A stretch of DNA of 17,727 nt, taken from Betaproteobacteria bacterium (GTDB taxonomy: Bacteria; Pseudomonadota; Gammaproteobacteria; Burkholderiales; Rhodocyclaceae). The position numbers were made by a program, and so were the translations under genes. Each line of letters starts with the position of its first letter. The stretch's first letter is position 1. The notes under the pieces are model-generated. The model worked only from the letters and a program-made list of their open reading frames with translations. It did no database searches and was not told where the DNA came from. Positions 7,139-15,413 of the stretch are shown one piece after another. The stretch covers positions 1-17,727 of the forward strand of contig JAIFNM010000247.1 in NCBI GenBank assembly GCA_020047725.1. The letters are read 5' to 3'.

Positions 7139-8212
7139 TCAGGTCGCGACGCGAACGATCAGCTTGCCGAAATTCTTTCCTTCGAGCAGGCCAATAAACG
7201 CGTGCGGTGCGTTCTCAAGACCGTCAACAATGTCTTCGCGGAACCTGATCTTGCCTTCCTTGAGCCAATCGCTCATCTGTTGGTAGAACTCACCGTAACG
7301 ATCACCATAATCATCGAAAATGATGAAACCCTGCATCGTGATACGTTTGGTTAGCAGCGTTCGTGTCAGCAATCCAAGGCGATCCTGGCCCTGTGGTAAC
7401 TCGGTTTCGTTGTAATGAGCAATCAACCCGCACAGAGGAATTCGCGCGCGGGTATTCAGAAGAGGCAAAACAGCATCAAAGACCGCACCGCCGACACTTT
7501 CAAAATAGACGTCGATGCCTTTTGGGCAGGCTGCGGCCAGTTGCTGCGAAAGATCGTCGCTGCGATGATCGATGCAAGCATCGAAACCCAGTTCTTTGAC
7601 AACGTAGCGGCACTTGCTTGTGCCACCCGCTACACCAACGACGTAGCACCCCTTGAGCTTGGCGATTTGCCCGACGGCTGAGCCAACGGCTCCGCTTGCG
7701 GCCGCGACGACCACGGTTTCGCCGGTTTTCGGCTGGCCGATATCGAGCAAGCCCATATACGCCGTAAATCCGGGCATCCCCAGTATCCCCAGGGCAAGAG
7801 ACGGTTGTTCCATCTGTGGATCAAGCTTGGTAAGCCCCGTTCCGTCGGAGATGGCGTAGCCTTGCCAGCCGCAAAAACCGAGAACGAGATCGCCCGGACG
7901 GAAATTCAGGTTCCGGGACATTTCGACGCGTGAGACCGTAGCGCCGATAAGCACTTCACCAACGGCCACCGGTGCAGCGTAGGACGGCGCATCGCTCATG
8001 CGACCACGCATGTAAGGATCAAGCGAAAGGTAAAGGGTACGCAGGAGCATCTGACCGTCTGCAGGCTCCGCAGCAATGCGTTCTTCAAGCAGGAAATTGT
8101 GAGGGGCCGGAACGCCAACCGGTCGCGAATTCAGGACAACCCGGTGATTGATGGAACTGGCTTTGTGGGTGCTTTCTGAACCATCTGAAGCGGGAAGCGT
8201 GTGCTGATCCAT
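7139..8212 (-). CDS. curA: NADPH-dependent oxidoreductase, CurA (YncB) type, MDR superfamily
   Basis: A 357-residue zinc-independent medium-chain reductase of the CurA / leukotriene B4 12-hydroxydehydrogenase group, which reduces the C=C bond of alpha,beta-unsaturated carbonyls with NADPH. Visible motifs: LSLDPYMRGRM (62-72); LGMPGFTAYMGLLDIGQPK (144-162); the Rossmann cofactor loop VVAAASGAVGSAVGQIAKLKG (from 168), with AxxGxxG; CPKGIDVYFESVGG (229-242); and DGLENAPHAFIGLLEGKNFGK near the C-terminus. These segments closely resemble Escherichia coli CurA as I recall it. The N-terminus has about 20 extra residues. The ATG at 8212 has GGAG six bases upstream. It follows the EIICB gene after 57 bases on the same strand and may be the last gene of the PTS unit. 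Why a detoxifying reductase follows a sugar transporter is not clear. Confidence 0.9.
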   Translation of the reverse strand: MDQHTLPASDGSESTHKASSINHRVVLNSRPVGVPAPHNFLLEERIAAEPADGQMLLRTLYLSLDPYMRGRMSDAPSYAAPVAVGEVLIGATVSRVEMSRNLNFRPGDLVLGFCGWQGYAISDGTGLTKLDPQMEQPSLALGILGMPGFTAYMGLLDIGQPKTGETVVVAAASGAVGSAVGQIAKLKGCYVVGVAGGTSKCRYVVKELGFDACIDHRSDDLSQQLAAACPKGIDVYFESVGGAVFDAVLPLLNTRARIPLCGLIAHYNETELPQGQDRLGLLTRTLLTKRITMQGFIIFDDYGDRYGEFYQQMSDWLKEGKIRFREDIVDGLENAPHAFIGLLEGKNFGKLIVRVAT

Positions 8213-8269
8213 TTTTTACTCCGTCGGATGATGACTGGTGTCGTGTGTTTGTATGTGAGCGAAGTTGTT

Positions 8270-10105
8270 TCAGCTCGCTGTCAAGGCTCGGGCAAACTGC
8301 TCCGCCTTGTCTCCGATAATCAGATGCAATACACCGGGAGCCACCGTCATGACCGCGACAACGCCGGAGAGCTTGGCCGCCGCCTCGTCGAATTTCGAGG
8401 CATCAGCCAGTTCCACGCGCAAGCGGGTAAATGCTACGGCGTCCAGTTTGCGAACATTGGCGCGACCACCAAGGGAAGCCAGCATCGGACCGGCTGCTTC
8501 GCGAACCCAGTCCTCAACTGCGTCTACAGTCGCCGGAGTAACTGGAGTAGCTGCTGCGGCCTCTGTCGGTGCAACTTTCCCTGCTTCAGCAACAGGGGCT
8601 GCCGGTGTCGTTACAGGTGTCGCATCGCCATCGGCTTCCGGGCCGGCGACTTTGAGGTAATCCTCCATTTCGCCTTTCATGTTTTCCGATAAGGGTCCGA
8701 AGATCGCCTGGAAGCCATTCCCGACAACCATGACTCCCGTTGCGCCCATGGCCTTGAGCTTGGGCTGATCGACCTTCGTGGGATCTTTCACGGCAACCCG
8801 CAGGCGGGTAATACAGGCGTCGAGGCTGGTAATGTTCTTGCGACCACCGAATGCCATAACCAGGTCGCGAGCTTTGCCGAACTTGCCTTCGCTCATGACT
8901 ATCGGGGCGGCGCCTGCGACTTCGTCTTCACGACCGGGGGTTTTGAGATTGAATTTCTGGATCACGAAACGGAACACGGTGTAATAGATTACGGAGTAAA
9001 TCGGGCCGAGGATGAACACGTACCACGCGCCCTGTGCCTTGCTGCCGATCAGGTTGAACATCAGGAAATCGATGCCGCCCTGCGAGAAGGTGAAGCCCAT
9101 GTGCATATTAAGTGTATTGGCAACAAACTGCGCAGAGGCTGCCAGACAGGCGTGGATGAAGTACAGCACTGGTGCGACAAAAAGGAAGGAGAACTCGATC
9201 GGTTCGGTGATACCGGTCAGGAAGGACGTGAGCGCGGCGGAGATCATGATGCCGCCGACGGCCACTTTATGTTCCGGTTTCGCCGAGTGCCAGATGGCGA
9301 TAGCCGCCGCCGGGAGGCCGAACATCTTGAACAGGAAGGCGCCGGAGAGAATTCCTGCCGTCGGGTCGCCGGCAAAGAAACGGGTAATGTCGCCACTCAC
9401 CATCTTGCCGGTGCTCGGATCGAGGAAGCTGCCCATTTCAAAGAAGAACGGGACGTTCCAGATGTGGTGCAGACCAAAGGGAATCAGCAGACGTTCGACG
9501 AAGCCATAGACCGTCGCTGCCGTTCTTGGATCGCTGACGGCGGCCCAATGCGAGAACGTCTTGATGGCACCACCGATGGGCGGCCAGACGAAGGAAAGCA
9601 CGGCACCCAGCACAATGGCCGAGATCGCCGTAACAATCGGAACGAAGCGCTTGCCGGCAAAAAAACCAAGGTAGGACGGTAGCGAGATTCGGAAAAAGCG
9701 ATTGAACATGAAAGCTGCCAGACCGCCGGCGAGGATGCCGCCAAAAACGCCGGTCTGCATCGACGGTAAGCCCAGGATCGTATCCGGCTTGACGCCCTGG
9801 ATGCCTGCCATGACACCAAGCGTCACCGTCATCACCAGAAAGCCGATGGTCGCCGCAATCGCCGCGACGCCATCATTTTCCGTAAAGCCGAGCGCCACGC
9901 CGATAGCGAAGATCAGCGGCAAGTTGCCGAAAATCACGTCGCCCGAGTTTTTCATCAGCGCCAGGATGGCGAGTACGACCTGATTGGTCGTGTGAAAATC
10001 CGTCGCGCCGATACCCAGCAACAAGCCGGCTACCGGCAACACGGCCACCGGCAGCATTAACGCTTTGCCGATTTTTTGCAGGACTGCAAAAGCATTCTTG
10101 AACAT
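8270..10105 (-). CDS. ptsG: Glucose-type PTS EIICB (PtsG-like) with extra C-terminal IIB-like domain
   Basis: A 611-residue inner-membrane sugar transporter that phosphorylates its substrate during uptake. The EIIC domain (about 1-385) starts MFKNAFAVLQKIGK and carries FAGKRFVPI, GLHHIWNVPF (211-220), GDPTAGILSGAFLFKMFGLP, and GITEPIEFSFLFVAP (298-312), nearly as in E. coli PtsG as I recall it. The first EIIB domain (about 405-487) holds the phosphorylated Cys431 in ITSLDACITRLRV. An Ala/Pro-rich linker (about 490-526) leads to a second IIB-like domain (527-611) that reads VRKLDAVAFTRLRVEL, with no cysteine. E. coli PtsG is about 477 residues, so this is roughly 130 longer. The start at 10105 has AGGAGT at good spacing; a longer frame to 10315 would run into the preceding gene. 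It lies 43 bases after the EIIA-HPr-EI gene. Glucose is the likeliest substrate; N-acetylglucosamine is the alternative. Confidence 0.92.
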   Translation of the reverse strand: MFKNAFAVLQKIGKALMLPVAVLPVAGLLLGIGATDFHTTNQVVLAILALMKNSGDVIFGNLPLIFAIGVALGFTENDGVAAIAATIGFLVMTVTLGVMAGIQGVKPDTILGLPSMQTGVFGGILAGGLAAFMFNRFFRISLPSYLGFFAGKRFVPIVTAISAIVLGAVLSFVWPPIGGAIKTFSHWAAVSDPRTAATVYGFVERLLIPFGLHHIWNVPFFFEMGSFLDPSTGKMVSGDITRFFAGDPTAGILSGAFLFKMFGLPAAAIAIWHSAKPEHKVAVGGIMISAALTSFLTGITEPIEFSFLFVAPVLYFIHACLAASAQFVANTLNMHMGFTFSQGGIDFLMFNLIGSKAQGAWYVFILGPIYSVIYYTVFRFVIQKFNLKTPGREDEVAGAAPIVMSEGKFGKARDLVMAFGGRKNITSLDACITRLRVAVKDPTKVDQPKLKAMGATGVMVVGNGFQAIFGPLSENMKGEMEDYLKVAGPEADGDATPVTTPAAPVAEAGKVAPTEAAAATPVTPATVDAVEDWVREAAGPMLASLGGRANVRKLDAVAFTRLRVELADASKFDEAAAKLSGVVAVMTVAPGVLHLIIGDKAEQFARALTAS

Positions 10106-10148
10106 GGTGGGACTCCTGTAGGTCTTGTTATGAATTAATGACTTCGGA

Positions 10149-12719
10149 TCAATCTGCAAATGCCACGAGACGCTCGCGCACTTCGGTGGCAGTACCCATC
10201 TGAACAACTTCCTGTGCCAGCAACTCGCACTCGGCGAACGAAAGACGCCTGACCAGCGCCTTGATCGCCGGAATAGCCGGAACTGAAACCGACAATTCAT
10301 CAACCCCAAGACCAATCAGCACCGGCACGGCCATCGCATCGGAGGCCATGCCACCGCACACGCCAACCCATTTGCCGTGCTTGCGGGCACCTTCGCAGGT
10401 CAGGGCGATCAGTTTCAGAACAGCGGGATTGAGGCCATCGGCCTTTTTGGCGAGCCTGGGATGGCTGCGGTCCATGGCCAGCGTGTATTGCGTCAGGTCA
10501 TTGGTGCCAATCGAGAAGAAATCGGCCTCGCGGGCAAACTGTTCGGCCATGATCGCAGCCGATGGCACCTCGATCATCACGCCGACCTGCACATTGGTAA
10601 AACCAGTGGCTGCGTGTTCCTCAGCCAGGATGGCGGCGAGGATGGCCTTGGCTTCACGCAACTCTTCGAGCGTGGCGATCATCGGGAACATGATGTGCAA
10701 GCGGGTCAGCCGCGCCGCACGCAGGATCGCTCGCAACTGGGTACGGAACATTTCCGGATGCTCAAGACTCACCCGCACACCGCGCAGGCCAAGGAAGGGG
10801 TTGTTTTCCTCGGGCAGCGGCATGTAGGGTAGTGGTTTGTCTCCGCCAATATCCAGCGTGCGCACGACCAGCGGACGTTCGCGGCCGACGGCTTCGGCCA
10901 CGGCAACATAGGCGACGGCCTGCTCTTCCTCATCCGGTGCGGTATCGCGATTGTCGAAAAGAAACTCGGAACGAAGCAGGCCAACGCCTTCAGCGCCATT
11001 GGCCACACCTTCCTGTGCTTCCTGTGCATTTCGCACGTTGGCGACGACTTCGATGTGATGCCCATCGGTCGTAATGGCCGGTGCCGCTGAATCAGCTTTT
11101 TCTTCGTCGCGCTTGGTGGCCTGACGGGCAATACGTTCGTTGGCCTGCGCGATTTCGGCCTCGCTCGGGTTACGATAGAGCAACCCTTTGGATCCGTCGA
11201 GTATGACCATCACGCCACCCTCCAGCGTCAAAGCCGCTTCGTCGATGCCGCAAATGGCCGGAATACCAAGCGAGCGCGCAAGAATCGCCACATGGCTGGT
11301 CGAACCACCGGAGGTCGTACAAAAACCCACCACCCTGCTACGATCCAGCGACGCGGTATCGGACGGCGTGAGTTCTGCAGCCACAAGGATCGAGCCTTCA
11401 GGCACGACGATCTGAGCCTGCTTTACACCGGCCAGGAGAGCGAGGACGCGGCGACCCACGTCGCGGATGTCGTTGCCGCGTTCACGCAGCAGGGCGTTTT
11501 TGTCACCCTCGAGTTTTTCGAGTCGGCTGGCGTATTCCGTGAAGGCCGCACGCCAGGCAAAGCCTGCGCTCTTGTTCTGGTTGATGCCTTTAATTGCGAG
11601 ATCAACCAGATCGGGATCGTCCAGCAACACCTGGTGTGCGTCGAGTATTTTTGTTTTGGAAGGATCGGAAAGCTGAGGCTTGAGTGCTTCGATCTGGTCA
11701 TGTGCTTCGCGCAGTGCTGCATGCAGCTTGCTACGCTCAAGTGCTGGGGGTTCGCCGGTTTCAGCTACTTCGATCTTTTCCTGGTGATACTGCACGACAC
11801 GACCGACAGCCAGGCCGGGAGATGCCGAAACACCCACAAGTTCATTATCCGAGCTAGCTGTTACACGTACAGCAGGCGCAGCGACGGGAACAGGAGCCTC
11901 CGGCGCATCACCAGGCTTCTCGCCACAACCATCGGCGAGCATCGCCGAGATTTTACGGATAGCCTCGTCGGCATCGGGGCCGGAAGCCTTGATCCTTATG
12001 GCGTCGCCGTGCTGGGTTGCGAGACCCATGATCGCGACCACGGATTTCGCGTTGGCTTCATCCGAACCACGCACCATACGCACGTCAGACTTGAATTTCT
12101 TGGCCTCGGTCGCCAGCATCGCTGCCGGGCGCGCATGCAGCCCTGACGGATTGGGAAGGATGATCTCGTCACCGGTGATGGCCTTACCAGCAACCTCTTC
12201 GATTGGGGCGGTGTCTGCGGCATCTGCGGTGCCAGCGGTTTCGGCACCAGCGAGTTCCAGGGTCAATACTACCGATTTTCCCGCAACAACGATGCCGCTG
12301 CCTGGAATGAAGCGTGTGACCTTCTCGACGTTGGCGATCAGTATCTGGCTTAGCAGGCTGCGTGCCTTGCGCGCGACGAGATCACCATCAAAGCTGATCA
12401 AGGTCTGGCCAATTTCCACGTGGTCGCCCTGCTTCACCTTCGGAATGAACCCCTCTCCTTTGAGCGTTACCGTATCGATACCGATATGCAGCAGCACTTC
12501 AAGGCCCTGCTCGGTAGTAATAGTGAGCGCATGATTCGCCCGATGCAGTTGGGTCACCGTCCCGGCAACCGGTGCAAGCAAGTCGCCCGATGTTGGATCG
12601 AGCGAGACGCCATCGCCGACCATTTTCTCGGCAAAAACCGGGTCGGGCACGGATTCCAGGGGGACCAGAACGCCGGAGAGTGGCGCCAGGATTTCGATTC
12701 GATTCGGTGACGAGTTCAT
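10149..12719 (-). CDS. PTS multidomain phosphotransferase, EIIA(Glc)-HPr-EI fusion
   Basis: An 856-residue cytosolic protein fusing three PTS parts. EIIA of the Crr type (about 5-155) has ANHAL with His63 and EVLLHIGIDTV with phosphorylated His78. HPr (about 181-268) has NPSGLHARPAA with His195 and NAKSVVAIMGL with Ser226 at the Ser46 position. EI (about 293-856) has GGSTSHVAILARS with His476, EGVGLLRSEFLF (577-588), RTLDIGGDKPLPY, FSIGTNDLTQYTLAMDR and the active-site Cys788 in GVCGGMASD. Alanine-rich linkers join the domains. It takes phosphate from PEP and passes it internally to EIIB. The domain order matches NagF-type proteins, but the adjacent transporter is PtsG-like, so glucose is likelier. 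I therefore leave the symbol open. ATG at 12719 has AGGAGT at good spacing. It heads the minus-strand unit with ptsG 43 bases downstream. Confidence 0.94.
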   Translation of the reverse strand: MNSSPNRIEILAPLSGVLVPLESVPDPVFAEKMVGDGVSLDPTSGDLLAPVAGTVTQLHRANHALTITTEQGLEVLLHIGIDTVTLKGEGFIPKVKQGDHVEIGQTLISFDGDLVARKARSLLSQILIANVEKVTRFIPGSGIVVAGKSVVLTLELAGAETAGTADAADTAPIEEVAGKAITGDEIILPNPSGLHARPAAMLATEAKKFKSDVRMVRGSDEANAKSVVAIMGLATQHGDAIRIKASGPDADEAIRKISAMLADGCGEKPGDAPEAPVPVAAPAVRVTASSDNELVGVSASPGLAVGRVVQYHQEKIEVAETGEPPALERSKLHAALREAHDQIEALKPQLSDPSKTKILDAHQVLLDDPDLVDLAIKGINQNKSAGFAWRAAFTEYASRLEKLEGDKNALLRERGNDIRDVGRRVLALLAGVKQAQIVVPEGSILVAAELTPSDTASLDRSRVVGFCTTSGGSTSHVAILARSLGIPAICGIDEAALTLEGGVMVILDGSKGLLYRNPSEAEIAQANERIARQATKRDEEKADSAAPAITTDGHHIEVVANVRNAQEAQEGVANGAEGVGLLRSEFLFDNRDTAPDEEEQAVAYVAVAEAVGRERPLVVRTLDIGGDKPLPYMPLPEENNPFLGLRGVRVSLEHPEMFRTQLRAILRAARLTRLHIMFPMIATLEELREAKAILAAILAEEHAATGFTNVQVGVMIEVPSAAIMAEQFAREADFFSIGTNDLTQYTLAMDRSHPRLAKKADGLNPAVLKLIALTCEGARKHGKWVGVCGGMASDAMAVPVLIGLGVDELSVSVPAIPAIKALVRRLSFAECELLAQEVVQMGTATEVRERLVAFAD

Positions 12720-13088
12720 TGATCCACTCCTGTATCGATTCAAGTCAGGTGTGCTGCTTCAGTTCTGTGAGAACACGCTGTTGCGCCTGTGAATCAGTTT
12801 TTGCAAAAGCCTCTTCAATTCGCCAGAGGGTGACTGAATATGCGCGGTATATGCCATCCGCTCTGTGCGCTGGCGCGCATAGGGAGTAAATTCCAAAAAA
12901 CAGTGCACTGACGGATCGCCCGACATACGGGTATCGGTGTGCTGGCGAACAGATCACCTCGCATCAGGCTGAAAGAATGCTCACGCGGCCAAATCCTGCT
13001 GACTCGGTGGTTTGCAGTTAAAAGGTCGGTGCGATTGACGTACCCGCTTATCGGCACTACATTCGATCGCTGAAAAGGAGATATCACC
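12720..13088. other. Divergent intergenic region between the PTS unit and the SDR gene
   Basis: About 370 bases hold promoters for both directions. On the plus side there is a good sigma70-like promoter for the SDR gene (listed separately). On the minus side I find no convincing -35/-10 pair. A small inverted repeat TGCGC-tggc-GCGCA (12866-12879) could be an operator for the PTS unit. A minus-strand frame ending at 12745, 25 bases before the PTS start, has a protein-like tail (TLWRIEEAFAKTD and on), but no ribosome binding site that I can see. Confidence 0.4.
13035..13063 (+). promoter_or_regulatory. Sigma70-like promoter of the SDR gene
   Basis: TTGACG (13035-13040) and TACATT (13058-13063) are separated by exactly 17 bases. 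Transcription would begin near 13070 and leave a leader of about 20 bases that contains the AAAAGGAG ribosome binding site. Each box has one or two mismatches to consensus. Spacing and position support it. Confidence 0.5.
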
Positions 13089-13952
13089 ATGACATCGAAT
13101 CACAAGGAATCCATGGCCGCCGAAAAGCCGGTCTGGTTGATTACTGGCTGTTCAACCGGGTTTGGTCGCGAACTTGCCAGACATCTGTTGGAATGCGGCT
13201 ACCGTGTAGTCGTGACTGCGCGCAACCCGGAAGATCTGGCAGGATTGGCCTCTATTGGAAACGCATTAGTGCTCAAACTCGATGTGACCGATCAAGGCCA
13301 AATCGACCATGCCATCAAGGAAGCCTATACAAAATTCGGCGGTATAGATGTCCTCGTAAATAACGCCGGGATCGGCTACTTCGGTGCTGTTGAAGAAAGC
13401 GAAGATGAACAGGTTCGGCGAATGTTCGAAGTCAATGTGTTCGGCCTTGGACGAATGATTCGTGCCGTTCTGCCTGGAATGCGAAACAAGCGCAGTGGAT
13501 TCATCGTCAATCTGTCGTCACTTGGCGGCCTTCGCTCTTTTCCGGCACTCGGCTATTACAGCGCGACGAAATTTGCGGTGGAAGGCCTGTCCGAAGCATT
13601 GTGGCAAGAAGTTGAACCACTGGGTATCAAGGTGATGGTCGTCGAACCGAGTGGCTTCCGGACCGACTGGGCCGGGCGTTCAGCAAACGAAAGCCAGCAA
13701 ACCATCGCTGATTACGCAGAAACGGCGGGTGCCAGACGTAGCCAGATACGGGGGCACTCGGGCAAACAGCCGGGTGATCCGGTCCGTGCGGCGCACGCCA
13801 TCGTCATGGCTGTCGAGTCTGCAAACCCGCCACATCGCCTGCTCCTCGGCAATGCGGCTTTCGACCTCGCTACGGCCAAGCTGGACGATCTGCGCAAAGA
13901 GTTTTCAGCATGGGAATCCGTGGCTCGCGGAGCCGATTTCCCGACAATATGA
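13089..13952 (+). CDS. Short-chain dehydrogenase/reductase (classical SDR)
   Basis: A 287-residue NAD(P)-dependent oxidoreductase. The Rossmann loop is TGCSTGFG (19-26), with Arg45 after the second strand (TARNPED), which favours NADP. Then come LDVTD (64-68), NNAGIG (91-96), and the catalytic set Ser144 in VNLSSLGG, Tyr157 and Lys161 in YYSATK. VEPSGFRTDW follows the active site, as in oxidoreductases of the YusZ/17-beta-HSD-like branch with FRTD/W motifs. The substrate cannot be told from sequence. The start is fixed by AAAAGGAG eight bases before the ATG at 13089; Met9 is a less likely start. It is divergent from the PTS unit and lies 75 bases before the protease gene, though a shared transcript is uncertain because that gene has a poor ribosome binding site. 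Confidence 0.9.
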   Translation: MTSNHKESMAAEKPVWLITGCSTGFGRELARHLLECGYRVVVTARNPEDLAGLASIGNALVLKLDVTDQGQIDHAIKEAYTKFGGIDVLVNNAGIGYFGAVEESEDEQVRRMFEVNVFGLGRMIRAVLPGMRNKRSGFIVNLSSLGGLRSFPALGYYSATKFAVEGLSEALWQEVEPLGIKVMVVEPSGFRTDWAGRSANESQQTIADYAETAGARRSQIRGHSGKQPGDPVRAAHAIVMAVESANPPHRLLLGNAAFDLATAKLDDLRKEFSAWESVARGADFPTI

Positions 13953-14027
13953 TGCGATCCAAGGGTTGCGCCGTTTTTCTGCGGACACCCAACGATTACT
14001 CCCGTGAACAGGTGCTGCCGGCATTGA

Positions 14028-15413
14028 ATGCGATGTGTGCTTGATTCAGAGAAAGCAGGTCAGCCTTTGCTGCACAGTCAATTCCTTGTTTCTTCTTCGC
14101 GGACATTTCGTTTAGTCCCGATCGTTGCAACTGTCGTTACAATTTTCGTTGCCAGCATTTTTTCCACGACTGTTTCGGCTGATTCAGCTGTTTCCGTCGT
14201 GGCAAATCAAGATATAGGAAACGCGAGCAGGCTCTTCGAGGCCGCGAAAGGCCGCATCTATCAGATTCGCACTCTGACTCAGGATGGTGCCGTCGAGAAC
14301 TCGACTGGGTCTGGCTTCCTCGTAAGCCAGGATGGACTGATCGCCACCAACTGGCACGTCGTCTCAAGCATTGTCCTGGAACCCGGTACGTATCGTATTG
14401 AAGCCGTACGCACCGATGGGGTTCATATCCCGGTCAGCGTGGTGGCTATCGATTCAATGAGCGACCTTGCGCTGCTCAAGATCAGCGGCGAGACCGGGAC
14501 TCCGTTCGTGCTCCGCCGGACGCCTCTCGCCAGGGGTGACAAGGGTTTTTCTCTCGGCAACCCCAAGGGCATCGGCTTTACGGTGGTTGAAGGAACGTTT
14601 AACGGTGCCGAAGAAAAATCCCTTACCGGACACTACCACTTCACGGCCCCGATCAATGCGGGGATGAGTGGTGGCCCTGCGCTTGCTTCATCTGGTGATG
14701 TCTTCGGCATCAATGTCGCCCGCCGCAGTGATGGCGATTCGATGGGCTTCCTGGTTCCGGCGAGAAAATTGGCAACGCTCATCGCCAAGCCCGGGAAAAG
14801 GAACCCGGCCCCGGATGATTTGCTCAGCGAGGCAAGGCAGGGAATGATCGACGGACAGGAAAAGATCACGAGTGACATTTTGGGCGCGTTGCCAGGGATG
14901 CAGCAGATCGGCCCTTTCACTCTGCCCGTCGAACCAGGATCAGCGTCTCGCTGCAGTGGCAGTTCAAACAGGGAAGAAGAAGACGGCTACGCGCTGGAAT
15001 CAATCTCCTGCCTTGCCACTCTTCCCATATCCGCCGGACGAAAACATTTGGTCGGGGTGTTTGCTACTGACTACCGCGTGATCAGGAATCTTCGCCTGGA
15101 TCCCGTGCGCTTCGTGGCAAGGCTCTCGAATCAGTTTGGCAGTGACAAGGACGACGGAGGTGACAGGAAAATACTGGGTGCTTACGAGTGCCGAACCTCA
15201 TTTGTCACGTTGAAAGGGGGTACGGCCCGCGTGTCGCTCTGCACACGACAGTACAGGCAGCTCGATGGATTGATGGATGCCCACTTGCGCCTGGTTACGG
15301 TCGATAGCAGCGATGTTGGCCTGGTCGGAGAGCTAACGCTTCGGGGTTTTACCGAAAGCAACATCAAGCGACTCGCTCGCTGGTATCTGGAGTCGATTGA
15401 ATGGAAACGCTAG
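14028..15413 (+). CDS. Periplasmic trypsin-like serine protease (S1C-like) with unrecognised C-terminal region
   Basis: A 461-residue protein. A hydrophobic segment at about 28-50 is a signal peptide or membrane anchor, with a possible cut after VSA (51). Residues about 65-255 are a trypsin fold with the HtrA-like triad: His110 in TNWHVV, Asp146 in SMSDLALLK, Ser214 in NAGMSGGPAL. SGSGFLVSQDGLIATNWH is split as the usual pre-His strand. There is no PDZ domain. Residues about 265-461 match nothing I recognise and hold four cysteines (309, 328, 388, 405) that could form two disulphides in the periplasm. The ATG at 14028 has a weak Shine-Dalgarno sequence; a TTG at 14067 after AGCAGG would shorten the N-terminus by 13 residues. 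The stop overlaps the FHA gene by 13 bases, so translation is likely coupled. Confidence 0.82.
   Translation: MRCVLDSEKAGQPLLHSQFLVSSSRTFRLVPIVATVVTIFVASIFSTTVSADSAVSVVANQDIGNASRLFEAAKGRIYQIRTLTQDGAVENSTGSGFLVSQDGLIATNWHVVSSIVLEPGTYRIEAVRTDGVHIPVSVVAIDSMSDLALLKISGETGTPFVLRRTPLARGDKGFSLGNPKGIGFTVVEGTFNGAEEKSLTGHYHFTAPINAGMSGGPALASSGDVFGINVARRSDGDSMGFLVPARKLATLIAKPGKRNPAPDDLLSEARQGMIDGQEKITSDILGALPGMQQIGPFTLPVEPGSASRCSGSSNREEEDGYALESISCLATLPISAGRKHLVGVFATDYRVIRNLRLDPVRFVARLSNQFGSDKDDGGDRKILGAYECRTSFVTLKGGTARVSLCTRQYRQLDGLMDAHLRLVTVDSSDVGLVGELTLRGFTESNIKRLARWYLESIEWKR

Noticed and set aside
10106..10315. Upstream extension of the ptsG frame to 10315
   Set aside because: It runs 167 bases into the EIIA-HPr-EI gene; the ATG at 10105 begins the typical MFKNAF sequence and has AGGAGT.
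11292..12146. Plus-strand open frame of 284 codons inside the EIIA-HPr-EI gene
   Set aside because: It is a shadow frame opposite well-conserved HPr and EI motifs; its translation resembles no protein and is rich in chance Cys, His and Arg.
12815..13090. Minus-strand open frame of 91 codons across the SDR promoter
   Set aside because: No ribosome binding site, composition unlike protein, and it covers a good promoter for the SDR gene.
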